Assembly (NCBI GenBank): GCA_023429135.1
Contig: JAEYWD010000115.1
Coordinates: 1 to 64,000, forward strand
DNA: 64,000 nucleotides
Direction: 5' to 3'
Source: Bacteroidota bacterium
GTDB taxonomy: Bacteria > Bacteroidota > Bacteroidia > Bacteroidales > JAAUTT01
In this document: in pieces, positions 43,880 through 52,856 of the stretch
Numbering within the stretch: position 1 is the first letter of the stretch
Layout: every line of letters begins with the position of its first letter
Position numbers and translations under genes: made by a program
The notes under the pieces: generated by a model
Database searches by the model: none
What the model was told of the DNA's origin: nothing
The model's input: only the letters and a program-made list of their open reading frames with translations

Positions 43880-45724
43880 ATGAGTAATAATATTGAGCGA
43901 ATAGAACTGGATAATGTTGTGGTTAAGTTTGTTGGCGACAGCGGTGATGGCATGCAACTTACCGGTACTATTTTTTCCGACTCGGCTGTAAAGGAAGGAA
44001 ACGATATCGCGACCTTTCCCGATTATCCTGCCGAAATCCGTGCTCCACACAATACAGTTGCCGGTGTGTCCGGTTTTCAGGTACACGTGGGAAAGAAGAA
44101 ACTTCATACCATTGGCGACCTGTGCGATGTGCTGGTTGCAATGAATCCAGCTTCTTTACGTGCAAATCTTAAATGGGCAAAGCCTGGAGGTACAATCATT
44201 GTAGATGTAGATACCTTCGATGTTAAAGCTTTTGATAAAGCAGGGTATAAGAGCAATCCGCTCGAAGACGGCTCCTTAAGCGGTTTTAACGTTATCAAGG
44301 CTCCCATTACTTCCATGACTAAAAAAGCCTTTGAAGACATTGCCGATGGTTTTAAAATAGCGGAGAAGTCGAGGAATATGTTTGCCCTTGGGATTACTCT
44401 GTTTATTTTTAACCGTGACACAAAGCATTCGCTTGATCTTATTGAGCAAAAATTTGGCAAAAAACCTGCTATAGCCAGTGCTAACAAACTTGCCGTTCAA
44501 GCTGGCCATAACTATGCCGAAACAGTTGAGGCGCTTCATTCTACTTATTATATTCCACCTGCAAAAATCGAAAAAGGTAAATACCGCATTATTACTGGTA
44601 ATATAGCCACTGCCTGGGGTTTACTCGCAGCATCCGAACGTTCGGGTCGCCCGCTTTTCCTGGGTTCGTACCCTATTACTCCTGCCACCGATATTCTTAT
44701 CGAATTAGCCAAGCATAAATCTTTAGGCGCTAAAATTTTTCAGGCCGAAGACGAAATTGCCGGAATCTGCTCTTCCATTGGAGCTAGTTTTACAGGTTCT
44801 CTGGCAATTACTACCACATCAGGTCCAGGTTTTTCTTTAAAAAGTGAAGCCATGGGATTGGCCGTGATAACAGAATTGCCGCTTGTGATTGTCGATGTTC
44901 AACGTGCAGGTCCTTCTACCGGTATGCCCACAAAGTCGGAACAATCCGACTTATACCAGGCACTTTTTGGCCGTAACGGGGAATGCCCCATGGTTGTAAT
45001 GGCAGCCTCTTCACCAGCCGATTGTTTTTACGCTGCTTACGAAGCGGCAAAACTGGCCATGGAACATATGACTCCTGTTATTTTACTTACCGATGGTTAT
45101 ATTGGAAATGGCTCGGAGCTTTTCAGAATTCCCAAAGTTGCTAATCTGAAGCCTATCACTCCTCCAATAGCGAAACCAAACGAACCCGACTACAAACCCT
45201 ATCGTCGCGACCCCGAAACCTTTGTTCGCAAATGGGCTCTTCCTGGAACCGAAGGTTTACGTCACCGCATTGGAGGTTTGGAAAAGGAAAATATTGTTGG
45301 TACAGTTACTACCGATCCTGTTAACCACGAAACAATGGTTGGCCTTCGCGAAGCCAAAATTCAGAAGATTGCCGATTTTATCGATCCGCTCAAAGTTACC
45401 GGAACCCCGGAAGGCGAACTGCTTATCGTAAGCTGGGGAGGAACAGAAGGTCCTGTTCTTACAGCCGTGAAGGAAATACAGGAGCAAGGTAGGAGCATTA
45501 GTCACGCTCATTTCAAGCATATTATGCCCTTGCCACGAAATACTGCTGAAGTATTTAAAAAATTCAAAAAGATATTAGTGTGCGAGTTGAATAGTGGTCA
45601 GTTTGTTAATTATTTACGAATGACTCACCCTGGTTTTGTTTACCAGCAATACAATAAAGTTCAGGGATTGCCATTTATGGTTGCTGAACTGGTTAATAAA
45701 TTTACTAAAACCCTGGAGGAATAA
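43880..45724 (+). CDS. korA: 2-oxoacid:ferredoxin oxidoreductase, fused gamma-alpha subunit
   Basis: 614 residues. The N-terminal ~190 are the gamma domain (VKFVGDSGDGMQLTGTIFSD, then FPDYPAEIRAPHNTVAGV). The rest is the alpha subunit (YPITPATDILIELAKH, FQAEDEIAGICSSIGASF, SGPGFSLKSEAMGLA, RAGPSTGMPTKSEQSDL). With korB it oxidises a 2-oxoacid, most likely 2-oxoglutarate, to the acyl-CoA, reducing ferredoxin. The substrate is inferred from family likeness. korB follows after 2 bases. Confidence 0.92.
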   Translation: MSNNIERIELDNVVVKFVGDSGDGMQLTGTIFSDSAVKEGNDIATFPDYPAEIRAPHNTVAGVSGFQVHVGKKKLHTIGDLCDVLVAMNPASLRANLKWAKPGGTIIVDVDTFDVKAFDKAGYKSNPLEDGSLSGFNVIKAPITSMTKKAFEDIADGFKIAEKSRNMFALGITLFIFNRDTKHSLDLIEQKFGKKPAIASANKLAVQAGHNYAETVEALHSTYYIPPAKIEKGKYRIITGNIATAWGLLAASERSGRPLFLGSYPITPATDILIELAKHKSLGAKIFQAEDEIAGICSSIGASFTGSLAITTTSGPGFSLKSEAMGLAVITELPLVIVDVQRAGPSTGMPTKSEQSDLYQALFGRNGECPMVVMAASSPADCFYAAYEAAKLAMEHMTPVILLTDGYIGNGSELFRIPKVANLKPITPPIAKPNEPDYKPYRRDPETFVRKWALPGTEGLRHRIGGLEKENIVGTVTTDPVNHETMVGLREAKIQKIADFIDPLKVTGTPEGELLIVSWGGTEGPVLTAVKEIQEQGRSISHAHFKHIMPLPRNTAEVFKKFKKILVCELNSGQFVNYLRMTHPGFVYQQYNKVQGLPFMVAELVNKFTKTLEE

Positions 45725-45726
45725 TC

Positions 45727-46764
45727 ATGCCCCTGAATAAAACAATTGAAGCAAGCGATATAGAACTGACGAAAGAAGACTTTGTCAGTGACCAGATGGT
45801 TAAATGGTGTCCAGGCTGCGGATCCCATGCCATCCTCAACTCTGTAGAACAGGTGTTTCCAAAAATTGGCTACAAAAAAGAGAACTTTATAATTGTTTCC
45901 GGAATTGGATGTTCATCCCGTTTCCCATATTATGTGAATACTTATGGTTTTCATGGAATACACGGGAGGGCAACGGCTATCGCATCGGGAGTAAAAATTG
46001 CAAATCCGGGTTTGAGTGTGTGGATTGCTACAGGCGACGGCGACTCAATGGCTATCGGTGGAAATCACTTTATCCATATTATTCGCCGAAATATGGATGT
46101 GAACATACTTTTGTTCAATAACCAGATTTACGGATTAACAAAAGGTCAGTTCTCACCAACCAGTCCTGTAGGAACTGTAACAAAAACATCACCTCACGGT
46201 ACCATAGAACATCCTTTTAACCCCGGAGAACTTGTAATGGGAGCGCAGGGAACCTTCTTTGCACGCGTAACCGATACAAACCCCCGGATGATGACCGACG
46301 CCATGTTCGAAGCTGCAAAGCACGATGGCACCGCGGTAATTGAAGTGCTTCAGAACTGTATCATTTTTGCCGATAAAGCTCATGCCAGCGTTACTTCGCG
46401 CGATTTCCGCGACGATTATCAGCTTCACCTGAAACATGGCGAGCCTATGATTTTTGGTAAAGAAAAGAACAAAGGTGTCCGAATTAACGGTACCAAGCTC
46501 GAAGTTGTGACAATTGGCGAAAATGGTATAACTTTAGACGATATTCTGGTGCACGATCAGTATAGCCTCGATCCCGGTATTCACCTGATGCTTGCTAAAC
46601 TATCGCCGCCGGAATTTCCGGTTGCTTTGGGTGTAATACGTTCTGCAAGCTTCTCAACTTACGACGATCAGGTTGTGGAACAGATCAATTTGGCCAAGCA
46701 AACGGCCAAAATTAAAAGTGTAGATGATCTCCTGAACAGCGGAGACGTTTTTGAAATAGATTAA
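45727..46764 (+). CDS. korB: 2-oxoacid:ferredoxin oxidoreductase, beta (TPP-binding) subunit
   Basis: 345 residues. The TPP/Fe-S region includes KWCPGCGSHAILN, SGIGCSSRFPYYV, HGRATAIASGVKI, and GDGDSMAIGGNHFIHI with LFNNQIYGLTKGQ (GDG-N motif). It completes the enzyme with korA. The 190-base spacer after it holds two copies of a short-word hairpin repeat. Confidence 0.93.
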   Translation: MPLNKTIEASDIELTKEDFVSDQMVKWCPGCGSHAILNSVEQVFPKIGYKKENFIIVSGIGCSSRFPYYVNTYGFHGIHGRATAIASGVKIANPGLSVWIATGDGDSMAIGGNHFIHIIRRNMDVNILLFNNQIYGLTKGQFSPTSPVGTVTKTSPHGTIEHPFNPGELVMGAQGTFFARVTDTNPRMMTDAMFEAAKHDGTAVIEVLQNCIIFADKAHASVTSRDFRDDYQLHLKHGEPMIFGKEKNKGVRINGTKLEVVTIGENGITLDDILVHDQYSLDPGIHLMLAKLSPPEFPVALGVIRSASFSTYDDQVVEQINLAKQTAKIKSVDDLLNSGDVFEID

Positions 46765-46773
46765 TTAGTCGAT

Positions 46774-46948
46774 AGTCGATAGCTACTAGTTCATAGAAAT
46801 GATGAATAGCCAAAAGATGTATTGACTATGGACCATCGATTGAACGCTATGGACTTTAATGTAGTCGATAGCTATTAGTCCATAGAAATGAAGATTCAAG
46901 TCCCGACTGTATTAACTATGGACCATCGACTAAACGCTATCGACTTTA
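46774..46948. repeat. Two tandem ~86-bp copies of a hairpin-forming short-word element
   Basis: Copies at 46774-46858 and 46863-46948 share AGTCGATAGCTA(C/T)TAGT at the left, ACTATGGACCATCGA at the right and CGACTTTA/GGACTTTA at the end; the interior differs. Each begins with GTCGATAGC and ends with near-complementary GCTATCGAC/GCTATGGAC, so each folds into a long imperfect hairpin. The element fills the korB spacer. It is of the same style as 26922-26992 and 54213-54258. Confidence 0.8.
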
Positions 46949-46957
46949 TAAAATACT

Positions 46958-49930
46958 ATGGCCCTTAAGCCCGACTTCTTAGATCCTGAGAAATTCTCTT
47001 TTCAGGAAACGGCATTTAACCTGCTGATGCAAAAACGCATCAGCAGGGTTTTGCTTATTTGCAGCAGTTACGATGCATTTATGCTCGAAGAAGATGGTCG
47101 CGTGGATGAACAGATTTTTAACGAATACGTTTCCCTTCACCTCCGTTATCCTCCCAGGTTTGTAATGGCCGACTCGGCCGAGGAAGCATTTAAAATTCTT
47201 GAAAACGACCGGATCGATCTGGTGATCGAAATGTTGAGCATTCGCGATATCGATACTTTTGAGCTCGCTACCCGCATCAAGAAAAAGTATGCTTCGATAC
47301 CCATTGTGGTTTTAACTCATTTTTCACGCGAAGTATCGATGCGTCTCCGAAACGAGGACCTGAGCGCCATCGATTATGTTTTCTGCTGGTTGGGCAATGC
47401 CGATCTTTTGCTGGCGATTATCAAACTCATAGAGGACAGAATGAATGCCGAGTTTGATATGGAAAGGGTGGGAGTTCAGGCCATTTTACTAGTAGAAGAC
47501 TCTATACGGTTTAACTCCATTTACCTGCCCATTCTTTATAAAATAGTTTTCAAGCAGTCGCGCGAGTTTATGAAGGAAGCATTGAACGAACATCAGAAAA
47601 TGCTTCGAATGCGCGGACGTCCCAAGATATTGCTTGCTACAAATTACGAGGATGCTTTAAGTCTTTATAAAAAATATAAGAATAATTTTCTTGGGATAAT
47701 TTCGGATGTTAGCTTTAAAGACGACCTTAGGAAGATTGAAGGTGCTAAGGGCGGGATTGATCTTTGTAAGATTATTCATGATGAAGATCCATTTATGCCT
47801 TTTATTTTTCAGTCGTCGGATCTTGCGAACCAAACACTCACTGAAAAGCTTGATGCAGGGTTTATTCATAAACACAGTAAAACGCTGTCGCTTGATTTAC
47901 GCGATCATATTATTCGAAGCTTTGGCTTTGGCGATTTGATTTTCCGTGATCCTGAAACCTTGGAAGAGCTTGCAAGAGCTTCCGATCTTCAGGCTTTGCA
48001 GTATCTTATCATGAAGGTTCCTGACAAATCATTTTCATATCACTCATCGCGAAACGAAATTTCCCGTTGGCTAAATGCCAGGGCTTTGTTTTCAATTGCA
48101 CAGCTATTCAGGAAACTTAAAATAGAGGATTTTGATAACCTGGCTGAAGTTAAAAGCTATATTTTTAAGGCCATTGGTAATTACCGCATGACCAAAGGCC
48201 GCGGTATTATTGCAACCTTCAATAAGGATTCGTACGACGAGTATCTTACTTTCAGCCGCATTGGTGAAGGTTCAATTGGAGGGAAAGCCCGGGGACTGGC
48301 ATTTTCAAACTCCATCATTAAAAAGTATAAGCTTTTCAATAAATATCCCGATATTATTATTTCGATCCCCAGGACTGTTGTGATCAGCACCGATTTCTTC
48401 GAAGAGTTTATGGAATCGAATAAGCTTTACGACATTGCATTATCTGATATTCCGGATGAAGAAATACTGGAGCGGTTTGTAAAAGCCAAGTTGCCCGAGC
48501 GTTTGTTACAGGATTTACATGCATACATTTCAGCAGTTAAGAATCCTATTGCCATTCGTTCGTCAAGTAAACTTGAGGATTCTCATTATCAGCCTTTCGC
48601 GGGAATTTATTCAACCTACATGATCCCACGGAACCCCAATGATGCAATGCTTACTCTCAAGCCTTTGTGCGATGCAATTAAGGCTGTTTATGCCTCGGTT
48701 TTTTACCGCAGTAGTAAAGCATATATTACCGCAACTTCTAATGTGATTGATGAAGAAAAGATGGGAATTATTCTTCAGGAGGTTTGTGGTACCAGGTACG
48801 GCGATAAATTTTATCCTACACTTTCTGGTGTGGCAAGATCAATAAATTATTATCCCATTAAGCCCGAAACTTCTGCCGATGGTATTGTAAATATTGCCTA
48901 TGGATTAGGGAAGCATGTTGTGGATGGAGGAGCTTCCATTCGCTTTTCGCCGAAGTACCCAAAAAAAATTATCCAACTTTCTGATGTTAATTCCGTTCTG
49001 AAGGAGACCCAAAAAACCTTCTTTGCTCTGGACCTGAATGATACAGTCTTTGTGCCCTCTATTGACGACTCTGCTAATTTGCTGAGACTTAGAATTGCAG
49101 AAGCCGAAAACGATTACGGGTTCAGATTTGCCGCTTCTACCTACGATATGGAAAACCAGGTTATTAAAGACGATATCCATACACCCGGTAAAAGAGTAAT
49201 CACGTTCTCCCATATTTTAAATCATAATACTTTTCCGCTTGCCGATATTCTGGATACACTTTTGGATATAGGGGAGAAAGAAATGGGAAATCCAATTGAA
49301 ATTGAATTTGCAGTTAATCTGGATACACCAAACGGTCAGCCAAGGATATTTAGCTTTCTTCAAATACGACCCATTGTAGCTAACGAACAAAGAATAACCT
49401 TTAAACTTGAGAATGTTCAGTTGGATGAAACAATTGTCTATTCAAAAGCTGCACTTGGTAATGGTATAATCGAAAATATCAGCGATTTGGTTTATGTTAA
49501 GCCCGAGAGTTTTAAATCGACCCAAACAAAGCAAATTGCTCTTGAATTGGAAAATCTTAATCAACGGTTTGTTTGCGAAAAAAGAAATTACGTGTTAATT
49601 GGGCCGGGACGATGGGGATCGAGTGATCCATCCCTGGGAATACCTGTTAAATGGCCTCAGATTTCCGAAGCAAGAATAATTATCGAATCAGGGTTGGAGC
49701 ATTATAGGATTGATCCCAGCCAGGGAACTCATTTTTTCCAAAATATTACCACCTTCGGGGTAGGTTATATGACCATCAATCCTTACATGAGAGACGGATT
49801 TATGGATTATGAGTATCTTAGATCCCAGCCTGCACAGAATGAAACCAGCTTCTTGAAACATCTGCGTTTTGCCAATCCAATTGTCATAAAAATTGATGGA
49901 AGGCAAAATGTTGGAGTTATATATAAATAA
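46958..49930 (+). CDS. Receiver-like plus PEP/pyruvate-binding domain protein
   Basis: 990 residues. The N-terminal ~330 hold two receiver-like folds: one ending IPIVVLTHFSREVSMRL, the second starting AILLVEDSIRFNSIY with ISDVSF and MPFIFQSSDLANQ. The middle (about 435-840) is an ATP-grasp PPDK/PEP-synthase N-domain: SRIGEGSIGGKARGLAFSNS, AIRSSSKLEDSHYQPFAGIY, FSFLQIRPIVANE. The usual phosphohistidine and PEP-catalytic domains are missing; instead ~110 C-terminal residues (VLIGPGRWGSSDPSLGIPVK) form a module of unknown role. The first receiver lacks an obvious phospho-Asp. Related proteins occur in other Bacteroidota; their function is not known to me. Confidence 0.75.
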   Translation: MALKPDFLDPEKFSFQETAFNLLMQKRISRVLLICSSYDAFMLEEDGRVDEQIFNEYVSLHLRYPPRFVMADSAEEAFKILENDRIDLVIEMLSIRDIDTFELATRIKKKYASIPIVVLTHFSREVSMRLRNEDLSAIDYVFCWLGNADLLLAIIKLIEDRMNAEFDMERVGVQAILLVEDSIRFNSIYLPILYKIVFKQSREFMKEALNEHQKMLRMRGRPKILLATNYEDALSLYKKYKNNFLGIISDVSFKDDLRKIEGAKGGIDLCKIIHDEDPFMPFIFQSSDLANQTLTEKLDAGFIHKHSKTLSLDLRDHIIRSFGFGDLIFRDPETLEELARASDLQALQYLIMKVPDKSFSYHSSRNEISRWLNARALFSIAQLFRKLKIEDFDNLAEVKSYIFKAIGNYRMTKGRGIIATFNKDSYDEYLTFSRIGEGSIGGKARGLAFSNSIIKKYKLFNKYPDIIISIPRTVVISTDFFEEFMESNKLYDIALSDIPDEEILERFVKAKLPERLLQDLHAYISAVKNPIAIRSSSKLEDSHYQPFAGIYSTYMIPRNPNDAMLTLKPLCDAIKAVYASVFYRSSKAYITATSNVIDEEKMGIILQEVCGTRYGDKFYPTLSGVARSINYYPIKPETSADGIVNIAYGLGKHVVDGGASIRFSPKYPKKIIQLSDVNSVLKETQKTFFALDLNDTVFVPSIDDSANLLRLRIAEAENDYGFRFAASTYDMENQVIKDDIHTPGKRVITFSHILNHNTFPLADILDTLLDIGEKEMGNPIEIEFAVNLDTPNGQPRIFSFLQIRPIVANEQRITFKLENVQLDETIVYSKAALGNGIIENISDLVYVKPESFKSTQTKQIALELENLNQRFVCEKRNYVLIGPGRWGSSDPSLGIPVKWPQISEARIIIESGLEHYRIDPSQGTHFFQNITTFGVGYMTINPYMRDGFMDYEYLRSQPAQNETSFLKHLRFANPIVIKIDGRQNVGVIYK

Positions 49931-50055
49931 GATTAATTTAATATTAAAAAACAATCTCTTATTTTAGGGAAAAATTTTATTCAATTGTATTCTTATAAAT
50001 TGAATTGAACAAAATGCTTTTTAAACGTTAAATTGATATTAAATTAATCTGAATT

Positions 50056-50469
50056 ATGTTAAGATATTTTACTGTTTTGGTTTTGTTGTTTTTTGTTGGA
50101 GGATTATTGTCAGCTCAGAAAAAAACTACTGCTAAGGAAAATAATGTTCGTTCTATAACTGAATATAAACAGGATGTGGAGAAAAACGGTCCTCAGCTTA
50201 AAGAGGCCTACACGCTTTATGATAAGAACGGAAATGTACTTGAAGAAATTGAATATGATTCGCAAGGGAAAGTTAAAACCCATATGAAATACCTGTACGA
50301 TGGCAATAATAATAAAATAAAGGAAATTGAAATGTCGCCTGCAGGTAAACCTGTTCGTGTTCATGAATATAAATATAACAGCAATAATTTAAGAATTGAG
50401 CGGAATACCTACGATGGCGCTGGGAAGTTAAAGTCGAAACGTACTTACCAGTACGATTACCAAAATTAA
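50056..50469 (+). CDS. Small exported YD-repeat-like protein
   Basis: 137 residues with a signal peptide (MLRYFTVLVLLFFVGGLLSA). The mature part has short repeated strands of the YD/RHS style: YTLYDKNGNVLEEIEYDSQG, MKYLYDGNNNKIKEIEM, YKYNSNNLRIERNTYDGAG. Function unknown. It is 7 bases upstream of the VTC-domain gene, which makes it the first gene of a likely four-gene operon. Confidence 0.7.
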   Translation: MLRYFTVLVLLFFVGGLLSAQKKTTAKENNVRSITEYKQDVEKNGPQLKEAYTLYDKNGNVLEEIEYDSQGKVKTHMKYLYDGNNNKIKEIEMSPAGKPVRVHEYKYNSNNLRIERNTYDGAGKLKSKRTYQYDYQN

Positions 50470-50476
50470 TGTTAGG

Positions 50477-51268
50477 ATGTCTCTTCAGGAAATACAGGAG
50501 GTTCTGGGATTGTATGAACCTATTTCTTTAAAAGAAATGGATTCTGTGGAGCTTATGAACAGGACTGATGCCAAGTACATATTCAGTATACAGGAGCTCC
50601 CCGACATTCTTTTACAGGCACACAATTATTACAGGGTTCTTGAAATTAATAACGAGCGCCTTTTTTCTTATGTGACCACTTATTACGATACTCAGAATTT
50701 TTCGCTTTTCAATCATCATATTTCAGGGCGACTGAACCGTCACAAAATCCGGCACCGTACTTACGAATCTACAGGGGTTTCGTACCTTGAAGTAAAGTTT
50801 AAATCGAATAAGAACCGGACTATTAAATGGCGCATCAAAAATGAAATGAACGGTCATTTTGATCAGGATGCGGCTGAATTTCTATTATCGAGAACCCATA
50901 TGGATTCCGAAAGTTTAAGTGCTGTAATTACAAATTATTTCAAGAGGATAACACTGGTTAGTATAAAAGATAAAACCCGGATTACACTTGACTTCGCAAT
51001 TTCTTTCCGTGGCAGCAACGGCATGGAAAAAGACTTGCCATTTTTAGCAATTGCCGAAATTAAACAAGAGGGGAATAATAGCAATAATACATTTATCAAA
51101 ATATTACGAAAGAAGGGAATACGCCCAGAGGGTTTTAGTAAATACTGCGTAGGTAGTGCTCTAATTTGTGATATTCCCAGGAAAAATGCTCTCAAACCTA
51201 AGTTTTTATATCTAAAACGAATTCAAAATAGTTATGATTCCAATTTTACTAGTACAGGAAAAAATTAA
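50477..51268 (+). CDS. VTC-domain (polyphosphate polymerase-like) protein
   Basis: 263 residues of triphosphate-tunnel fold. The tunnel motif is SYLEVKFKSNKNRTIKW (ExKxK), with basic residues in RLNRHKIRHRTY and TRITLDFAISF and a closing Glu-Lys in IAEIKQEG. VTC domains polymerise ATP-derived phosphate into polyphosphate in yeast and are found with DUF4956 proteins in bacteria. It overlaps the DUF4956 gene by 35 bases, indicating coupled translation. Confidence 0.85.
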   Translation: MSLQEIQEVLGLYEPISLKEMDSVELMNRTDAKYIFSIQELPDILLQAHNYYRVLEINNERLFSYVTTYYDTQNFSLFNHHISGRLNRHKIRHRTYESTGVSYLEVKFKSNKNRTIKWRIKNEMNGHFDQDAAEFLLSRTHMDSESLSAVITNYFKRITLVSIKDKTRITLDFAISFRGSNGMEKDLPFLAIAEIKQEGNNSNNTFIKILRKKGIRPEGFSKYCVGSALICDIPRKNALKPKFLYLKRIQNSYDSNFTSTGKN

Positions 51269-51929
51269 AATTTTTGGCATCGAATTGATAGACCTTGATA
51301 ATTTTGTCGAGTTGATTCTCCGGTTTTCTCTAAATATTGCAGTTCTTTTATTATTGGTTAGGTGGCTTTATTATGGAACTACCAAACGTAAAGATTATCT
51401 GTTCAGCTATTTTTTAATAGGTAGTATTACCTTTATGATATGCTACCTGCTTTCCAATGTTAAACTTGAATTAGGTTTTGCGCTTGGTTTATTTGCAATA
51501 TTCGGTATTATCCGTTATCGTACCGATGCTATTCCTATAAAAGAAATGACCTATCTTTTCTTAGTAATCGGTGTGTCGGTTGTTAATGCTTTGGCAAATA
51601 AAAAGGTGAGCTATGCCGAATTGTTTTTTACCAATTTTTCAATTGTTTTTATTGTTTTCGGGCTCGAAAAGCTCTGGTTGTTAAAACACGAGTCAGTCAA
51701 AACTATTCTTTACGAAAAAATTGATCTTATAAAACCAGAAAAGCAAAAGGAATTAATTGAGGATATTGAAAATAGAACCGGTATTAAGCCAATAAATCGT
51801 GTTGAAATAGGACGTGTTGATTTGTTAAAAGATTGTGCTTCCGTTAAGATTTACTATTTTGCTACAGGTAATGATGTGAATAATGCGGATGTTGAATCAA
51901 CCTCCAGAAACGATAATGATGATGATTAG
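51234..51929 (+). CDS. DUF4956 membrane protein
   Basis: 231 residues. About four membrane segments lie in residues 25-150 (LILRFSLNIAVLLLLVRWLY, FLIGSITFMICYLLSNV, FALGLFAIFGIIRYRTDAIP). The sequence FGIIRYRTDAIPIKEMTYLF is the DUF4956 hallmark. A soluble C-terminal tail (about 160-231) ends in Asn/Asp-rich residues. The family co-occurs with VTC-domain proteins, perhaps as a channel or membrane anchor for the polymer; this is inference. The start overlaps the VTC gene; the internal ATG choices are less likely. Confidence 0.88.
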   Translation: MIPILLVQEKIKIFGIELIDLDNFVELILRFSLNIAVLLLLVRWLYYGTTKRKDYLFSYFLIGSITFMICYLLSNVKLELGFALGLFAIFGIIRYRTDAIPIKEMTYLFLVIGVSVVNALANKKVSYAELFFTNFSIVFIVFGLEKLWLLKHESVKTILYEKIDLIKPEKQKELIEDIENRTGIKPINRVEIGRVDLLKDCASVKIYYFATGNDVNNADVESTSRNDNDDD

Positions 51930-52614
51930 AAAACCAGGACGAGTTAGTTTAAGAACGTATATATTATTAGTGCTGCTTTTTGCGGGCTCTGTTGTTAAGG
52001 CTCAGGATAAGGATTTTGGAATATGGTATAGTGTTTCTGCACGGTATGAGGTTATTAAAAATCTTACCATCGATATTTCGGAAGAAGTAAGAACTGCTTC
52101 GAAAGCCTCTGAGGTTGATCAGTATTTTACCGATGCCGGATTGGGTTATAAACTCAATAAATATATCAGTTTTGGGGCTTATTACAGGTATATCCGTAAA
52201 AGGGAAACCAAAGACGACTTTTATGTTCGTAACAGGTTTTATGGAGAGATCGATTTGACTTATCCTTTCAACAGATTCGAATTGTCGTACAGATTCAGAA
52301 TGCAGCGACAGGTAAACGAATATGCTGATGATGTTGAAGAGAAAGCTCCACGTTTATATAATCGCCATAAGTTTGGACTGGAGTATAATATTCCAAATTT
52401 TAAACTAACTCCTTCCGTTTCTTACGAACGCTTTTACAGGTTAAAATATATCTCTTCATACTTCTCGTCCAGTGAGCGGTATGGTATAGATTTAAATTAT
52501 AAATTCAATAAAAGACATCGTGCCGGAATTGGTTTTCTGATTGATAAAGATCTTCACCCCAACATCGATTATCTCAATGTGCTTACTTTGAGCTACCGGT
52601 ATTCGTTTAACTAA
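51916..52614 (+). CDS. DUF2490-like outer-membrane beta-barrel
   Basis: About 232 residues from one of the ATGs at 51916-51922; the start overlaps the DUF4956 stop by ~14 bases. The signal peptide ends near AGSVVKAQ. The mature part is a chain of amphipathic strands (FGIWYSVSARYEVIKNLTID, YISFGAYYRYIRKRE, FNRFELSYRFRMQRQ) ending with LTLSYRYSFN, typical of small outer-membrane barrels. As last gene of the VTC operon it gives that system an outer-membrane part. Confidence 0.8.
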   Translation: MMMIRKPGRVSLRTYILLVLLFAGSVVKAQDKDFGIWYSVSARYEVIKNLTIDISEEVRTASKASEVDQYFTDAGLGYKLNKYISFGAYYRYIRKRETKDDFYVRNRFYGEIDLTYPFNRFELSYRFRMQRQVNEYADDVEEKAPRLYNRHKFGLEYNIPNFKLTPSVSYERFYRLKYISSYFSSSERYGIDLNYKFNKRHRAGIGFLIDKDLHPNIDYLNVLTLSYRYSFN

Positions 52615-52856
52615 TTTAGTTAATATTTTAAAGTTGGTAGTAGCGCTAATTCCTTTAGTCTATTATCAGCGTTGCTTTGCTTTAGTCGCTTCTGCCTGGG
52701 ATTTAGGCGTTTATTCTCTTTTTTTCCAAAGTTTATATTTAAAAGCTTTTCTGTTTTCTGTCGCATAATATCTTTCCGAATGATAAAAATCAACCGCATA
52801 TTACTTGCAGAATTGTTCTTTTGTTAAGAAATTTATATAAACCAATAAAAGCTTCT

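Noticed and set aside
46958..49930. Phosphoenolpyruvate synthase
   Set aside because: Only the ATP-grasp N-domain is seen; the phosphohistidine and PEP-binding catalytic domains are missing.
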